Assembly: GCA_019925105.1 (NCBI GenBank)
Contig: JAHGAU010000012.1
Coordinates: 372,001 to 436,000 of the forward strand
Reading direction: 5' to 3'
Length of the DNA stretch: 64,000 bases
Source: Niebla homalea
Lineage: Eukaryota; Ascomycota; Lecanoromycetes; Lecanorales; Ramalinaceae
Shown here: positions 10,184 to 22,506 of the stretch, in pieces
How the letters are laid out: each line of letters starts with the position of its first letter
Position numbering within the stretch: the first letter of the stretch is position 1
Translations under genes and position numbers: made by a program
The notes under the pieces: generated by a model
What the model was told of the DNA's origin: nothing
What the model saw: the letters and a program-made list of their open reading frames with translations, nothing else
Database searches by the model: none

Positions 10184-10673
10184 ATGGCTTTGGAGGTATA
10201 TCGTTCCGTCTTGCGGGCTGCCCGCGTCGCATTCCAAGGTCAGGATTGAGAAAAGGCCTACGAACGAAGGGATGTATCTCTGACACGGTCATAGGCGACC
10301 CACGAATATTCTCTGCAGCGTGCACTGAGGCTCACTCCAGGTTTGCTGCTCACCGAGCTCTCCACCCCGGGGATCCCGAGACAGAGCAAAAGATCGCCGA
10401 GGCCAAAGAGGTTGCTAGGCTACTGAGACAGAACATTGTGCAAGGGGAACCGATAGATGGGGGAGAGAATCGATATCGTACGTGCGACATCTCCGCCTTA
10501 GACAACAACGCAGAATCAATCTACTATGTCTCAAGCCTTGGGCTAATCACGATTATTTACTAGAGCTACGACTGCATTCTGAAACAGAAAGGGGTGATAA
10601 TGCCAGCATCAAGCTCGGCAACAATCTTGCCGACACCCAAGCAGGTTGCTGTGGTGGGGCAAGCTGCGGTTGA
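10184..10673 (+). CDS. mzm1: Mitochondrial complex III assembly factor Mzm1 (LYR family)
   Basis: Three exons, 10184..10238, 10295..10477 and 10564..10673, giving 115 residues. The opening MALEVYRSVLRAARVAFQGD carries the LYR-like Y-R-x(2)-L-R-A-A-R helix. It continues with AKEVARLLRQNIVQGE, then RYQLRLHSETERGDN, and a Cys-containing tail (AGCCGGASCG); all are hallmarks of Mzm1. Both introns are needed to join the F-Q-G-D and R-Y-Q-L-R motifs. Known role: stabilises the Rieske protein Rip1 in the mitochondrial matrix before insertion into the bc1 complex. The tail Cys cluster is typical of the family. Confidence 0.9.
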
Positions 10674-11304
10674 AAAACCTGAATATACTTAATCATCATT
10701 CAAAGATGCTTTGAGCAGAGGAAAAGTAGATCAGTGTTGGTCGAGGATGTACGGAAACGTTTCCTCTCACACATCGGGTTCCTGGTGGCTTTTTCCTGCA
10801 GGCCGCATAGAAGCTCGCTCGGTAGCGGTCAACATAGCTGACAGCTCGTCGCGCAAGTGAAAGTGTAGAGACAGGGATTAAACATCAAGTGGATACGGCG
10901 ATCAGGGACTGGGGGAACTATCAATAGAGATGGTCCGTGTGCGGGGGGCGCGGGGGGGGACTTGCTTTGCCGAGATTAACAGGGAATGGGCTGCGGATGG
11001 ATCTCAACAACGTTCCCAAAGCGGTATGACGACTGGGCACCATCCACACAGAAGGTGGTCAGTCCGACTTAGTCAACCTGTTATGTTATACGCGCGACGA
11101 CAAAAGCGCATCCTCGGCCTGCAGCAGCGCCCCGTCGCGAATATGACACTCGCTGTAGCGGCTTTTGGGATGACGAGTCCTAAGTTCCAGCCTGATAATA
11201 CATGACTGGACTTTGGGCATATAAGTATCTGGCCAATGCTACCGACTGCCATTGACCATTCCTTGCACGAGTGTCAAAACTTGTATGCCTTTTACCTTCT
11301 CACG
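10674..11304. other. Intergenic, no supported gene
   Basis: Short frames only. The right end should hold the promoter of the small membrane protein gene that starts at 11305. Confidence 0.45.
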
Positions 11305-11811
11305 ATGCATCTATCAGCTGAAGTCATAACGAACGTTACGTTTGGGATAGCCGCTGTTCTCATTGGGGCCGTCACGATCTGGCAAGGTCGTCGCTTTTGG
11401 TCCACCTGGAGCTATGAACGCGGAGAAATTTGTAGCAACGTTACCGGTAACGACCCGTCCACATGCCATGCGTCTCCCACTAACGTTCGACAAGACATTG
11501 AGTTGGGCCATGCGGATATGCCTGTCGACCGTGACTCGATGTCAATTACTCCTGAGCAAGACGAGGTATTAGAAGAAGACCGTCATGACCGCACGGATAT
11601 GTCAATCAAAAACCATGACAGCGAAAGCATCACATTGGCCCCATCGACTATTTCCCGCGCTTCGACACCTGCTCATACGCTTCAGTGCTCTAATACACGG
11701 GAATTCGAACTGCACCAAAGTAGACAGGTCAAGCAGGCTCAGAAGACGGAAAGTGCTTCGCGACCTGAGAGTGTGAAACGATGGTACAGCACGCCTTCAC
11801 CAGTAACTTGA
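11305..11811 (+). CDS. Small single-pass membrane protein, local paralog A
   Basis: 168 residues from the ATG at 11305; an upstream ATG at 11236 adds 23. One membrane helix near the N-terminus (VITNVTFGIAAVLIGAVTIW) is followed at once by QGRRFW, then a long polar, Ser/Asp/Thr-rich tail likely to be disordered. The helix and QGRRFW motif recur in the genes at 20078 and 21756. Those two have an intron shortly after the motif. Here a comparable intron (donor GTAACG or GTAGCA near 11430-11445, CACTAAC branch, acceptor CAAG near 11493) is possible, so the gene model may be shorter. Function unknown; the topology suggests a short outer or lumenal end and a cytosolic tail. Confidence 0.6.
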   Translation: MHLSAEVITNVTFGIAAVLIGAVTIWQGRRFWSTWSYERGEICSNVTGNDPSTCHASPTNVRQDIELGHADMPVDRDSMSITPEQDEVLEEDRHDRTDMSIKNHDSESITLAPSTISRASTPAHTLQCSNTREFELHQSRQVKQAQKTESASRPESVKRWYSTPSPVT

Positions 11812-12955
11812 GATTACACAAGATAGAAGAGCTGGTTCGCCAACAATCTCTGATTTCTCGGATAGCTGGGTCCTCCTTCGTGGTCATGGCTGTACAGAGC
11901 GGTGGCGTTTGTAATTACATCCCCAGCATGTAGCGGACGGGTTTCATCTTGATCTCGATCGAACATATACCAGATGGAGTTCAACATCTTACCTTGTTTG
12001 ATACGATGCTTGATAATCATTCAGATACCAAAATCCTGATCCTGAAGCGCGCGCCCCTGCTCTTCCATTTCAAAAGATTATAGATCCACTTACAATCACT
12101 TCGAAACGCACAAACAATAGGTCACAAACACTCCGAAAACGCAGAACCAACCTCGGGTTCTCACATTCTTCACTTGAACTGCAGAGTTGAACTCAGACTC
12201 TCCCGATTCCTGGTCCGTAAAGATCTCGGGGTTACGCACCTCCATCCACTTTGAACGCAGCCGGGCCCAGCCTCTGATCCTCCAACCCCCACATGCAAGA
12301 TGCCGCGTCTTTGCGCTGGTTTGCGTGGCGCGCGCACGTACCAGACGGTGCTCTATGCGACGCCACCTGCTTGCCACACAATGCACTCCGAAATGTCGCT
12401 GCTGCGCAACGGCGCACGGACCGGCTCGCGCGTTTCAAAAGAGATGGGACACTTCTGCGCTAAAAGGCAGCACCACCACCAAGTTTACCACCAATTTTGT
12501 CGCTTCTATCCCATCCAGTCAATTGTGAGTGGGGATCTTCATCAAATTGTACGTGTTAAAGCCTTGCGCGATGACTGATAGTGCTTCGCTAGAAAAGTAG
12601 GCTATCATAATTCAATGCACGTTGCTTGGTGGTAGGATGGATGATGCATTAAGAGGCCCTGCGGCCAAGCCACTAGCAAATTCAAGCAAAACCGCCGTTC
12701 ACTGCGCTGCTTGCACGTAACATTACCACTCACCCCTATCACCACTCACCTCTCACCACCTATCACCCAGTATTCCGGTACGTTATAAACACTACTCCGT
12801 GTTCTGAGAGTAACACAGTATCATGGCCAGATTACGTAGAATTCGTGGAACTTCGTCCTTACTATCATAATTTTACTGTAACACGCCCAATACAAGTCCG
12901 TGTAGGACCTGAATTGGACGACAATATTATTTACAAATACTACATTACTCTTGTA
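11812..12955. other. Intergenic; holds one copy of a ~40-bp dispersed motif
   Basis: No supported gene. At about 12447-12485 a block starting GGGACACTTCTGCGCTAAAA resembles one at about 19528-19566. Confidence 0.4.
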
Positions 12956-13699
12956 CCCATTTATAGATTAAGAGCAAAAACCTCATCCATACACTGAAAC
13001 ATGCCACATCATACACTTCTCTCAAAATCCTTCCTGATCCATACATAACATCGATCTACGCCTTGAGGGGCCCTTTAAGGGGTGTATACCCTATGTCGGC
13101 TACTATGACATCCATAATCACTCTCACCTTCATTCACCACCCTCAATACCCATCCCCCTCAGCACTGATCACCTTCACTTCTCTCATCCCACCCTTACCA
13201 CTCATCACCCACAGCCGCAACCGCACCTTCACCCTCACCACTCTCACTACTCACCACCCTTATTACCCTTACCCTGGTGATGAGGCTAGTGAAGGTAGTA
13301 GTAAGGTCAGGGAAGGTGAGGGTGATGAGGGTGCTGAATGTATCTCGTCTTTCTAAATGTAAAAGTGTATGAATCAGGTAGAGTGATGTATGATGTAGGA
13401 AGTGTAGCAAGATTTGTGTATGAATTGGGAATTTCATAGATTAATCTATGAGCAAATACCTGAATCATACACTAAACATACCGCATTGCCTACTTCATAC
13501 ACGTTTCTCAAAATCGTTCCTGATCCATACACAATATCGATCTACGCCTTAAGGGCTCTGTATAGGGCATGCATACCACCTTTAACACTCACCACCTTCA
13601 ACACTTACCACCTTTAACACTTATCCTTTCGACATTCACTACCTTCAACACTCATCTGCACCCTCACCTGCACCCGCACCTGCACCCTTATCTGCACCC

Positions 13700-13928
13700 T
13701 CACCCTCATCACCCTCATCACCCTCATCACCCTCATCACCCTCATCACCCTCATCACCCTCATCACCCTCATCACCCTCATCACCCTCATCACCCTCATC
13801 ACCCTCATCACCCTCATCACCCTCATCACCCTCATCACCCTCATCACCCTCATCACCCTCATCACCCTCATCACCCTCATCACCCTCATCACCCTCATCA
13901 CCCTCATCACCCTCATCACCCTCATCAT
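13700..13928. repeat. 9-bp tandem array (CATCACCCT)n
   Basis: About 25 near-perfect copies. On the minus strand this is AGGGTGATG, with GGG tracts every 9 bp. Confidence 0.95.
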
Positions 13929-14063
13929 CCTCACCCACCCTGACCTCACTACTACCTTCACCAGCCTCAATACAAAGGTAAGGGTGATAAGGGCTGTAAG
14001 TGGTGGGAGTGGTGAGTGGTCAGGGTGATGAGGGTGATGAAGATGACAAGGGTGAGGGAGCAA

Positions 14064-14325
14064 GTGAGGGTGCAAGTGAGGGTGCAAGTGAGGGTGCAAG
14101 TGAGGGTGCAAGTGAGGGTGCAAGTGAGGGTGCAAGTGAGGGTGCAAGTGAGGGTGCAAGTGAGGGTGCAAGTGAGGGTGCAAGTGAGGGTGCAAGTGAG
14201 GGTGCAAGTGAGGGTGCAAGTGAGGGTGCAAGTGAGGGTGCAAGTGAGGGTGCAAGTGAGGGTGCAAGTGAGGGTGCAAGTGAGGGTGCAAGTGAGGGTG
14301 CAAGTGAGGGTGCAAGTGAGGGTGG
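14064..14325. repeat. 12-bp tandem array (GTGAGGGTGCAA)n
   Basis: About 22 near-identical copies on the plus strand. The same unit appears in about eight copies at 1313-1412. Confidence 0.95.
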
Positions 14326-14679
14326 AGCTTGCAACGGTGAGCTTGCGACAGCAGTCTGGATAGAGCAGCGAGCTATTCAGTAGGTAGATACGTATACATG
14401 GGTCTGGACATAGAAGTGTAGGAACCAGGAATGATTTTAAGAAACGTGTATGAAGTGGGCAATGCGGCATGTTTAGTGTATGATTGAGGTATTTGCTCTT
14501 AATCTATTCCCTGTAAAGGCCTTATTCGCCCTACTTAACAGCGAGACCTTCGCAAAAAGAGACTTTTGGATTCTATGATACATCCGTCTTCGACGTGCAA
14601 TTGTGTTGCATGATTCCCTCCCTTTGATGGTGGCGCATGGGTAATCTCACACTCTTGCAACAACATTTGATATCTCTAT

Positions 14680-15520
14680 TGTTCACACATACGAATGTCT
14701 GGGTACTCTGCAATGAAGTCGCGTTCGATAAAATGAGTACGCATAAGGTCGTCGCCTTTGATGAAATAAAATGTCATCCTCTTCACACCCAATCTGCCAG
14801 AGCGCTACCTGAATGTCCGGAGCTCCCCTGCGTCTAATACAGGGCCGATCGTGTAGGCAGTAGCGTACACACCATAGTGCTTGGGCGCGATACTCGAACT
14901 ATGGCTGACGCCTATGGTCTCACAGCCACTCGATCCGTGTGTCCTCGAAGAATGTGATGGTATATTTGGACAGGCCCTTCCTCGGATTGTCTTCAAGTCC
15001 AGCTTTCGGAAAGTGGACAATTCGTTCATCATCCTCGGAAGTATGGAAAGCTGGCTTGATGTTCTCATCGAAGTACTCCATCGAAGCATAGGCACCGGGT
15101 AGGCGAAGCCGCACCCCGTCCTCGTCTTCAACGATGTTCTTGATGTGCTCTTCAAATCTTCGATTGATCATCAGAGAGCCAGCAAGACCACCTATCAAAT
15201 CCATCGCTTGCCAACACCATGTAAGCGACCAGGGAAGGTCTCGACGTCAACCCAGTTTTCCCTTACATGACCTTCGCGGTAACCAACTCTTGAAGTTCAA
15301 AAGCTTCGGGCTCACGATTTTATAACAGATCAGATCCACAGTACCTCCGCCAGCGGCGCAGATGACAAATGCGTCCCCGGCTTGCAGGCTCTTGTGGCTC
15401 ATGTGATGGAGGGTGATCAGCGCGGCTGCTTCAGGCTCTTTATCAGCTTGACCGGAGCAATTCTCGCATTCGAAGTTCGCTGTTACATGAACCCTCCATT
15501 AGCTTCAAATGACTGTGACT
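14680..15520 (-). pseudogene. Fungal Hsp70-like (HSPA12-type) ATPase, broken copy
   Basis: Minus-strand homology blocks occur in order but in different frames. EPEAAALITLHHM and GDAFVICAAGGGTVDLI (the phosphate-2 type motif, normally C-D-A-G-G-G-T-V-D) lie around 15380-15450. A shifted QELVTAK and then INRRFEEHI...FDENIKPAF...LEDNPRKG follow at 14940-15200. KHYGVYATAY is at about 14860-14880, and a MTFYFIKGDDL block at about 14740-14775. A stop after RIEWL, at least one frameshift and a missing stretch before the KHYGV block make this a decayed gene. Intact relatives are actin-fold ATPases common in ascomycete accessory regions. No N-terminal phosphate-1 motif was found upstream. Confidence 0.65.
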
Positions 15521-16366
15521 GGACGCGGACAAAATCTCGTCCGGAGAGAGAACCCACCCTCAACGTTGCCGCCTGCGTCTTCTGATGACACAGCTGAAAT
15601 TGTCAACACATACTGCTTCTTGCCAATATTGTAATCTTTTGATATTGAGCTCGCTTTTGGCTGTTGCGTGTTTGAAGATCCATGTCATTGTAATCCGTCG
15701 CCAGTGACCTTCCATGACAATCAAGTTCGGCCTGCGTGTCCACAGCAGGGACATATGACGTCAGATGGTTTCTCTGTGAAGACATACGCAAGTCCGCTCT
15801 ACGGAAGGCTAAAGTCCTAATGAATGCAGATTGGACAAGCATTCTATCAACAGGTCATCGACGTCGTCATCTGCCTCGATCTGAGTAGACAACATCAGAT
15901 CGGTCATTGAGGGAACCGCTCCTTTTCGCATTCCCTCTTCGGTCAGGCTGAAGTCAGGGCTCCTGCGACATACGGGCGTTCTCGCCAGAGACGATGTTAT
16001 AAAGCATTACTCATAAAATTACATTCCTGAACGGAATAAAACCCTCCGAAGCTTCATCTGGGAATGGGGGAGGCCATGTCAACTTATGGAGATCTGAGCT
16101 AGGTTCTCACAAAGTTCGCTAATTGATGTCCCGGGGATCGATGGGACATCAATGCGGCTGCCTGTTGTGTCAATATTTAGGGGTTTTCAGATTAAAAACC
16201 GTAAATGTTTGGGTTTTTCTGGGTTTCAAACCCGGAGAATCCCGTGCTTTTAATTACAAGGGTTTGCGAATTGCGAAACCAGGTCGATTTTGTTAGTAAT
16301 CCTCACCAGAAGAGAAACGTCTGTCCGCAGTTTATCGTACCGGATCTAGCGGATTCCCAGCTGTCC
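15521..16366. other. No supported gene
   Basis: Overlapping short frames without recognisable motifs. Part may be further decayed Hsp70-like sequence, but I could not confirm its N-terminal motif. Confidence 0.4.
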
Positions 16367-16588
16367 CTAAAACACTTTTTTCAAATTGACGGTCGGTAGG
16401 GTATCTTTGGAAGAGCTCTTCGGAACGTTGATGGTATCACCATGAGATGATCCATCATAGCCCCATCCAGACTTTTCTGCAACTGTCCCCGCTGTTTTGT
16501 AACTTTTTACTATGGCCGACATCTTATCACTTGCTTTGCGTATGTCCTCAGAGCGTAGGTCAGTCTTAAGGAACGTTTCTGGGAGCAT
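16367..16588 (-). pseudogene. Fragment resembling a Myb/SANT-like DNA-binding protein
   Basis: 73-residue frame from an ATG at 16588. It contains KMSAIVKSYKTAGTVAEKSGWGYD, which has the K-x(5)-Y-K...K-S-G-x-G-x-D pattern seen in the Myb/SANT-like domain of fungal transposon-associated proteins. The usual cleft after this point is absent and the frame ends at once. It sits next to the left arm of satellite block B, which suggests a mobile-element remnant. The match is short; chance is possible. Confidence 0.3.
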
Positions 16589-16599
16589 ACACTTAGCGA

Positions 16600-17560
<961 letters not shown>

Positions 17561-17689
17561 GAGGCTAACGCCACCGCAGTGATAAAACCACTTAACGATC
17601 TTTTCCACCTTATTCGCCGACCACTACGACGTGCCTGGCCAGTAGAGCTTATAAGAAGAGCCTGTGAGGCCTATAATGACCTTTGATGG

Positions 17690-18236
17690 TGATCAGGTGG
17701 AGTGGTGGTAATTAGATGGAGTAGATAAAGCGCAACCGGGTTTCCTTGGGACTTATTCCCGCCCAGGGTTTGGTGGTAACTATGACTTAGGAAACCTGGC
17801 TATTAATGTAACGATAATATTAGTGAATTGGGGTGGTCTCGATCGACGCCTCCCAGCCTAATTGGCTCCAATCCAGAGGATCAAAGCATTGTTTGGCAAA
17901 ATGCAAGGTATGCCTTTCACAATCACCTGCATTAGCGTTTGGACCTTCTGACAAGCACGTATCATTCAGCAGAATATCACTGCTCAGCACAATGAGATGA
18001 AGTATTAAATCCCGCAATTTGCCCATACAAACCGGGCGCGCCCAAGTCTCCTGCATGAATTGTTTTGGCGAGGGGGACGGAAATAAAGTTGCCTTCGGCC
18101 GGCGCCTGACCCACTCCATCCTTCCAATTAAACCTAGCAGAGTCGTGTTGGGGGATTGCCTCTGCTGTCATCTAGTATTTCTCATCAGAAGCCTTTGGCC
18201 TTCTCAATCCTCGAGACAAACGGCCTCGGAGATTTC
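17690..18236. other. No supported gene
   Basis: Short frames only between satellite block B and the frame-broken gene that follows. Confidence 0.4.
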
Positions 18237-18243
18237 TCATACA

Positions 18244-18682
18244 ATGCCTGGATACGACGATCGTAGAATGGCCATGGATCTTGATTCATCTGATCTGCCT
18301 GGGGAATTGGATGGGTCGAACCGCAATGCGCTGATGACGACTGTCAAAAACTATTGAAGAACATACCAAATATCAGCTCTCCCAGCCAATTCCAAATCTG
18401 GACGACTTCCTTGCAGTGTACCGGAAGGAGTCCGGAATTGAGAACTACGAACGTCTTGATCATGGCAATGATCATGGCAGAAGCACTTCAAGCCAAACCT
18501 TGAGATAACCTACTGGAGGGATTATGATGCCGTGAGAGAACTTGATGATCGTCTATGCTTTACGCAAGCAGAAATCTCAACAAAGCTCTCTCAGGACTTC
18601 CTTAGCCATAACACAAGGCTTCTGTTCTGGGCCCCACGGCTTGTAGGAAGGAACACCTACGTTCATTTGAAAAGCTACTAGA
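18244..18682 (+). pseudogene. Frame-broken hypothetical protein
   Basis: Three consecutive plus-strand frames read as one protein. A start at the ATG at 18244 runs to MTTVK at about 18350. Past an A-run the next frame gives TIEEHTKYQLSQPIPNLDDF and YERLDHGNDHG. A further shift near 18480 gives KHFKPNLEITYWRDYDAVRE, then STKLSQDFLSHNTRLLFWAPR and a stop near 18681. Codon-like composition switches exactly where each frame closes, which argues for one ancestral gene with two single-base frameshifts. I do not recognise the family. Sequencing error in the A-run is an alternative for the first shift. Confidence 0.45.
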
Positions 18683-18689
18683 AACCCGT

Positions 18690-20077
18690 CATGCTAAGCC
18701 CAAGTAAAATAATGCACCCTGATGACGTAGCCAGACCTCACAAGTCTGGATCCCATAGTTCCAAGACTAGAAATCACCCTGTGGAGCGTCCATGCTGTTA
18801 AGGTCCTGTCTCTTACGATCTTCATCTTGGCGCATCGCAGCGCTGCAACATCTTTGGGACCTCCGTGAAAGGAGTTCGCACCGTGACGAGTGGGCAAGCG
18901 CTGCCAAAGCCCTTGATTCGCCGTGAACATTCCAGCCGTGAAGCTGTCGGATGGATTATTGCTGGAAGCAGATAGTGCCACCAACTTCACTCGCCGCGGA
19001 AGAGAGCGATCCCGTTGAAAAGTATAAGATTGGTTCTTTGAGGGCAACTATATTATGGGCTGATCGCTGTGGGTGTCGATTGTCTCCAAGAGCAAAGTTG
19101 GACCATGGTATCATACACGCGATCGAGAGCTCAACCTTACACATATATCTTCTTATTTGAAACGCATGTCCGCTTTTCCATTGAGCTTGACAATGACCTT
19201 CTTAACACTTTGGCTTCATACCGCAAACGTTCACGCCCACTTCGGCTTCACAAAGTAAACACTCATGGCAAAGTTCTCATCATAACAATCGCATATCTAG
19301 CTACGCAATTCCAGCCACGTCTAATGATGACCTGCGTCCTACTACACAGATCGACGCATGAATCGCTGTCCCTGAATAATGCCTTTGGCCGCACCTGAAA
19401 GACTCCTATTTGCTTGAGAGTCACACCTGTTCGGGCTAAGCGCCCTTACATACGTGTCTTGTGCACAATTGTATCACGAACGATGCAATGAGCCGCAGAA
19501 TCTAGATCCTTCATTCACCCGGTCTCGGGACACTTCCGCGCTAAAAGGCAGCCCCACCACCACTTTTGTTAGCGATTGCTGCCCACACTCGCACAACATC
19601 TACATTAAACTTGAATTACATACGCTACAGGGACAGCGATACTATGGAGTCGGGGGTGGCTAGCCCTGGAGGATGTCAACGGCTTATATTGTAGGTGGAC
19701 CAAGCGAAAGGACTTACTTAATTCGAAGGAAAGGGCCTTAGGATAGACGGATTCAACAGGCGTGAGCACAACGCGGAACAAGGTAAGCCCGCCGACCCTA
19801 ACTGTTTCCAGGTGGAAGGCCGCCAAAATTTGGGCGGGAATAAGTAGACTTACCGGGGTGTTTCATCTCAGGCTTTTGCCTCCTACCCCTCTTACCTGTT
19901 ACAGAAAAAGACGAACCTGCGCTCTTTGCAAGTGATACGAGACCATTAAAGGTCCCCTGCGAGAATGTTTTCTTTCTCCCTCTCCATCTCCCTCTCCATC
20001 TCTAACTCATTCTACGACTACATCTCTTCCAAATTGCATTCGCATGGCTAAAAGTTGACGGTGGTCAAATTCCTACC
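18690..20077. other. Intergenic; second copy of the ~40-bp dispersed motif
   Basis: No supported gene. The motif near 19528 is shared with the one near 12447. Upstream of 20078 there are CT-rich runs (CTCCCTCTCCATCTC, about 19976-20005) of the kind common in fungal promoters. Confidence 0.4.
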
Positions 20078-20615
20078 ATGTCAACCATTGCCGTTTCGTC
20101 GGTCCACATCCTCGTTGGTATTACTGCTACTGGCATCGGTGCCTATACCATCTATCAAGGTCACGAGATGTTGAAGATCTGGAGGCTCAACGCTCGCAGG
20201 ATTCATGATGGTACGTCCCCTCATCTGTTGTGCCAGTGGCCTTGCGGGACCAACTCCTGACGCTGGAGTCGGAAATCCAGAAGAAAACGAGCTCGGAAGT
20301 GCTCCAACGACCGCCACTGGAATTCATGTCAATGACGCTCCTCCAACCCATGGCAGCCCCTTACCATCCCAGCCTCCTGCGCCGACTCCCACTAGCGAGG
20401 ACATGAGTGATGTTGAGCTGGACGTTCACGAGAGCGAACCAGAAGAAGACGAGCTTGTGAGTGATCCAATGACCGCCACTGGAGGCCATGTCAATAACGC
20501 TCCTCCAACCCATGGCAGCCCCTTACCATCCCAGCCTCCTGCGCCGACTCCCACTAGCGAGGACATGAGTGATGTTGAGCCGGACCTTCGCGAGAGTGAA
20601 GCCACTCAGACTTGA
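20078..20615 (+). CDS. Small single-pass membrane protein, local paralog B, with duplicated tail
   Basis: Two exons, 20078..20210 and 20281..20615, across a 70-bp intron (GTACGT...CCAG), giving 155 residues. The helix at about 8-27 (SVHILVGITATGIGAYTIYQ) ends in QGHEMLKIW, matching the QGRRFW site of paralog A. The tail consists of two copies of a ~54-residue acidic, Pro-rich unit (PPTHGSPLPSQPPAPTPTS, then EDMSDVE). The two copies are almost identical at DNA level over about 80 bp, so the duplication is recent and shows no obvious repeat-induced mutation. Function unknown. Confidence 0.7.
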
Positions 20616-21755
20616 GGCCTGGAAATGAACAATGCATAGGGACTAGCGCTTTGATGGTGTAATTTGGAGTGAGAGATGTTAGATTTCAGCAGCATTAAAA
20701 ACACAAACAAGTTGGGGCGCTCCTGGCTCCCCACCCCCAAATGTAATCCCAGGCTTGCAATAGAGCGAACCGTTAAGCATGGAACAGTGGCACATTCCTT
20801 ATCCTTTTGTCTTCCTTACCAGACTCACTTCTTTTTCATTCTCTCGCGCCGAGGAGTCGAGGACAACAGCTTGTGGCGGACCACGCATACAAGCTTGGCT
20901 GGCCTGGTAGGCGCCTCTACTCTTGGCTGCTAATGATCAGGTAAAGGCCTGGGGCTTATGCAGGTTTAGTCTCTCTCCTGGGACTCTATTGGACGGCTTG
21001 CAGAGCCTGGTCGGACTGAGGTGTGTTTGAGATGAGGACATAGAAGATCTAGTCCGCTTAAAATCGTCCCTGTTTCAATAAGGCGCTTCATGAGTTTGCG
21101 GACTTTGTCAAGCGTCACCGGCTGCTATATCTCTTTGGGCTTAGTGTCCGCAAATAAAGTGCTAAATCCCCGGAATGGGATTTTTAGGTACTTATCATCT
21201 GTTGACTACCTGCCCAGGCGACGGCCGCTGTACTTAATCACGCTTTAATGTTTCCAACAAGCTGGATAGTTTCACTTCACAAAAGGGCCGTACAGGTAGG
21301 CTTACATAATCGAACGCTAGCCTACCTGGGCTATTTTGTGAGGGGACCAAGGGGCTGAAAAATCCTTCGGGTGGGCGTGTTGTTGTGGACACTAAACCCC
21401 AAAGAGGTGTAGCGGCCGTCGCTTGACACCCACCCATTACGCGGTCGCTTTGAGATCCACCTATCAAGCGGACGTACAGGGAGTTCACATGGGTATCGAT
21501 AAATAACCTAGTATGAATAGGTGAGTGCTGCCATGTCAGCAAAGCGAGGGATATGAGGCAGGGATTTCGCACTACGTATTTGAGGCAGTATGCCTCGAAT
21601 CCAAATGGGACCATGTATGTAGCCTTCAAACATATATTTAAAAAGCATATCCAGAATGATTCACTTCCATTCCACTATCAGGGAGATTGTCCTTATTCAA
21701 ACATTATCTAAAATCGCCAATTCTTTACCTCTGGAGTCCCAGTCCCAGCCTGATC
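20616..21755. other. Intergenic, no supported gene
   Basis: A 131-codon minus-strand frame at 21234-21629 has no recognisable motif and lies directly in the upstream region of paralog C. Confidence 0.4.
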
Positions 21756-22095
21756 ATGTCCTCCAACCAAACATTTGCCCAAACAAGCGGCAGCGCTAGT
21801 ACCACGCCTGAAGTGATTGTGAACATCGTCTTTGGCGTCTCGGCTACACTCATCAGTATCGTCACCGTTCTACATGGCCGTCGAGTTTGGAACGGGCTAT
21901 TGAGAGCTCATCGTCAAGACCACGGTACGAGCCAGTCCTATCCACTTCTAACAACAAGAAACTCATATTCTAACTTTAATCCCAGAGCAGGAGCCAATTG
22001 AACTTCCCAGCATCTCACGGGCGACGAGTTTTGCTACTGCCAGTGATAACAAAAGTACTATCGGATACCCTAACGATGCAGAAAACGCAAATTAA
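21756..22095 (+). CDS. Small single-pass membrane protein, local paralog C
   Basis: Two exons, 21756..21924 and 21986..22095, across a 61-bp intron with a TTCTAAC branch-like site, giving 92 residues. It has one helix, VIVNIVFGVSATLISIVTVL, followed by HGRRVWNGLLRAH. This aligns with paralog A (V-I-x-N-x-x-F-G-x-x-A, then G-R-R-x-W) and, less closely, with B. The tail is short and polar (PIELPSISRATSFATASDN). The intron lies at the same place and phase as in paralog B, which supports common origin. The first 17 residues are Ser/Thr-rich. Function unknown. Confidence 0.65.
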
Positions 22096-22506
22096 GTGTA
22101 GGAAACGCCAATGCAATAAGAATCGTCAGGGACTTATTGTTGAAGTTGGAAGGCGTTTTCACAGCAAATTGAGAAACTTGAAAGCGATTGGGGTCAGGTG
22201 GAAGCACAATGCGACGAAGGAATTCTCCAAAGGATATAGCAGGTGGGGTCATCAAGGTACTTCAGGAGACTCTCATTTATTGGATGTAATATGAATTGCA
22301 CTCATTCGTTCGCTATCGTGCAATCCATATTATCCATCTCCTAAATATACCGAAGCACCAGCATCTAGCGGGTGGTTCAATGCCAAAAAATCTCACCTTA
22401 TCGATAAGCTCCCCCCTAATCCCTAACGACGTCATACATTTTCACCTTCGACACGAAACAGCCACAACCTTACCTGAACCCAACCTACCCTCCAAACCCC
22501 ACGAAA
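22096..22506. other. Short intergenic, no supported gene
   Basis: The region between paralog C and the Rossmann-fold gene holds only short frames. Confidence 0.4.

Larger units (their letters stand above)
12960..14515. repeat. Composite satellite block A with three ~100-bp arms
   Basis: Arms at about 12965-13055 and 13435-13545 are direct copies; a third at about 14400-14512 is inverted. Shared text includes GAGCAAATACCT, ATCATACACTAAACAT and TTCATACACGTTTCT. Between the last two arms lie two pure arrays: about 25 copies of the 9-mer CATCACCCT (about 13700-13928) and about 22 copies of the 12-mer GTGAGGGTGCAA (14064-14325). Since 9 and 12 are multiples of three, long meaningless frames run through them. 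No transposase gene was seen inside. Confidence 0.85.

Noticed and set aside
13700..14325. CRISPR-like array
   Set aside because: Units are contiguous with no unique spacers, and the genome is eukaryotic.
13569..14470. Long frames encoding (HPH), (DEG), (LTCT) or (SEGA)-type repeats on both strands
   Set aside because: These are translations of the 9- and 12-bp satellites. Periods divisible by three keep all frames open, so they do not indicate genes.
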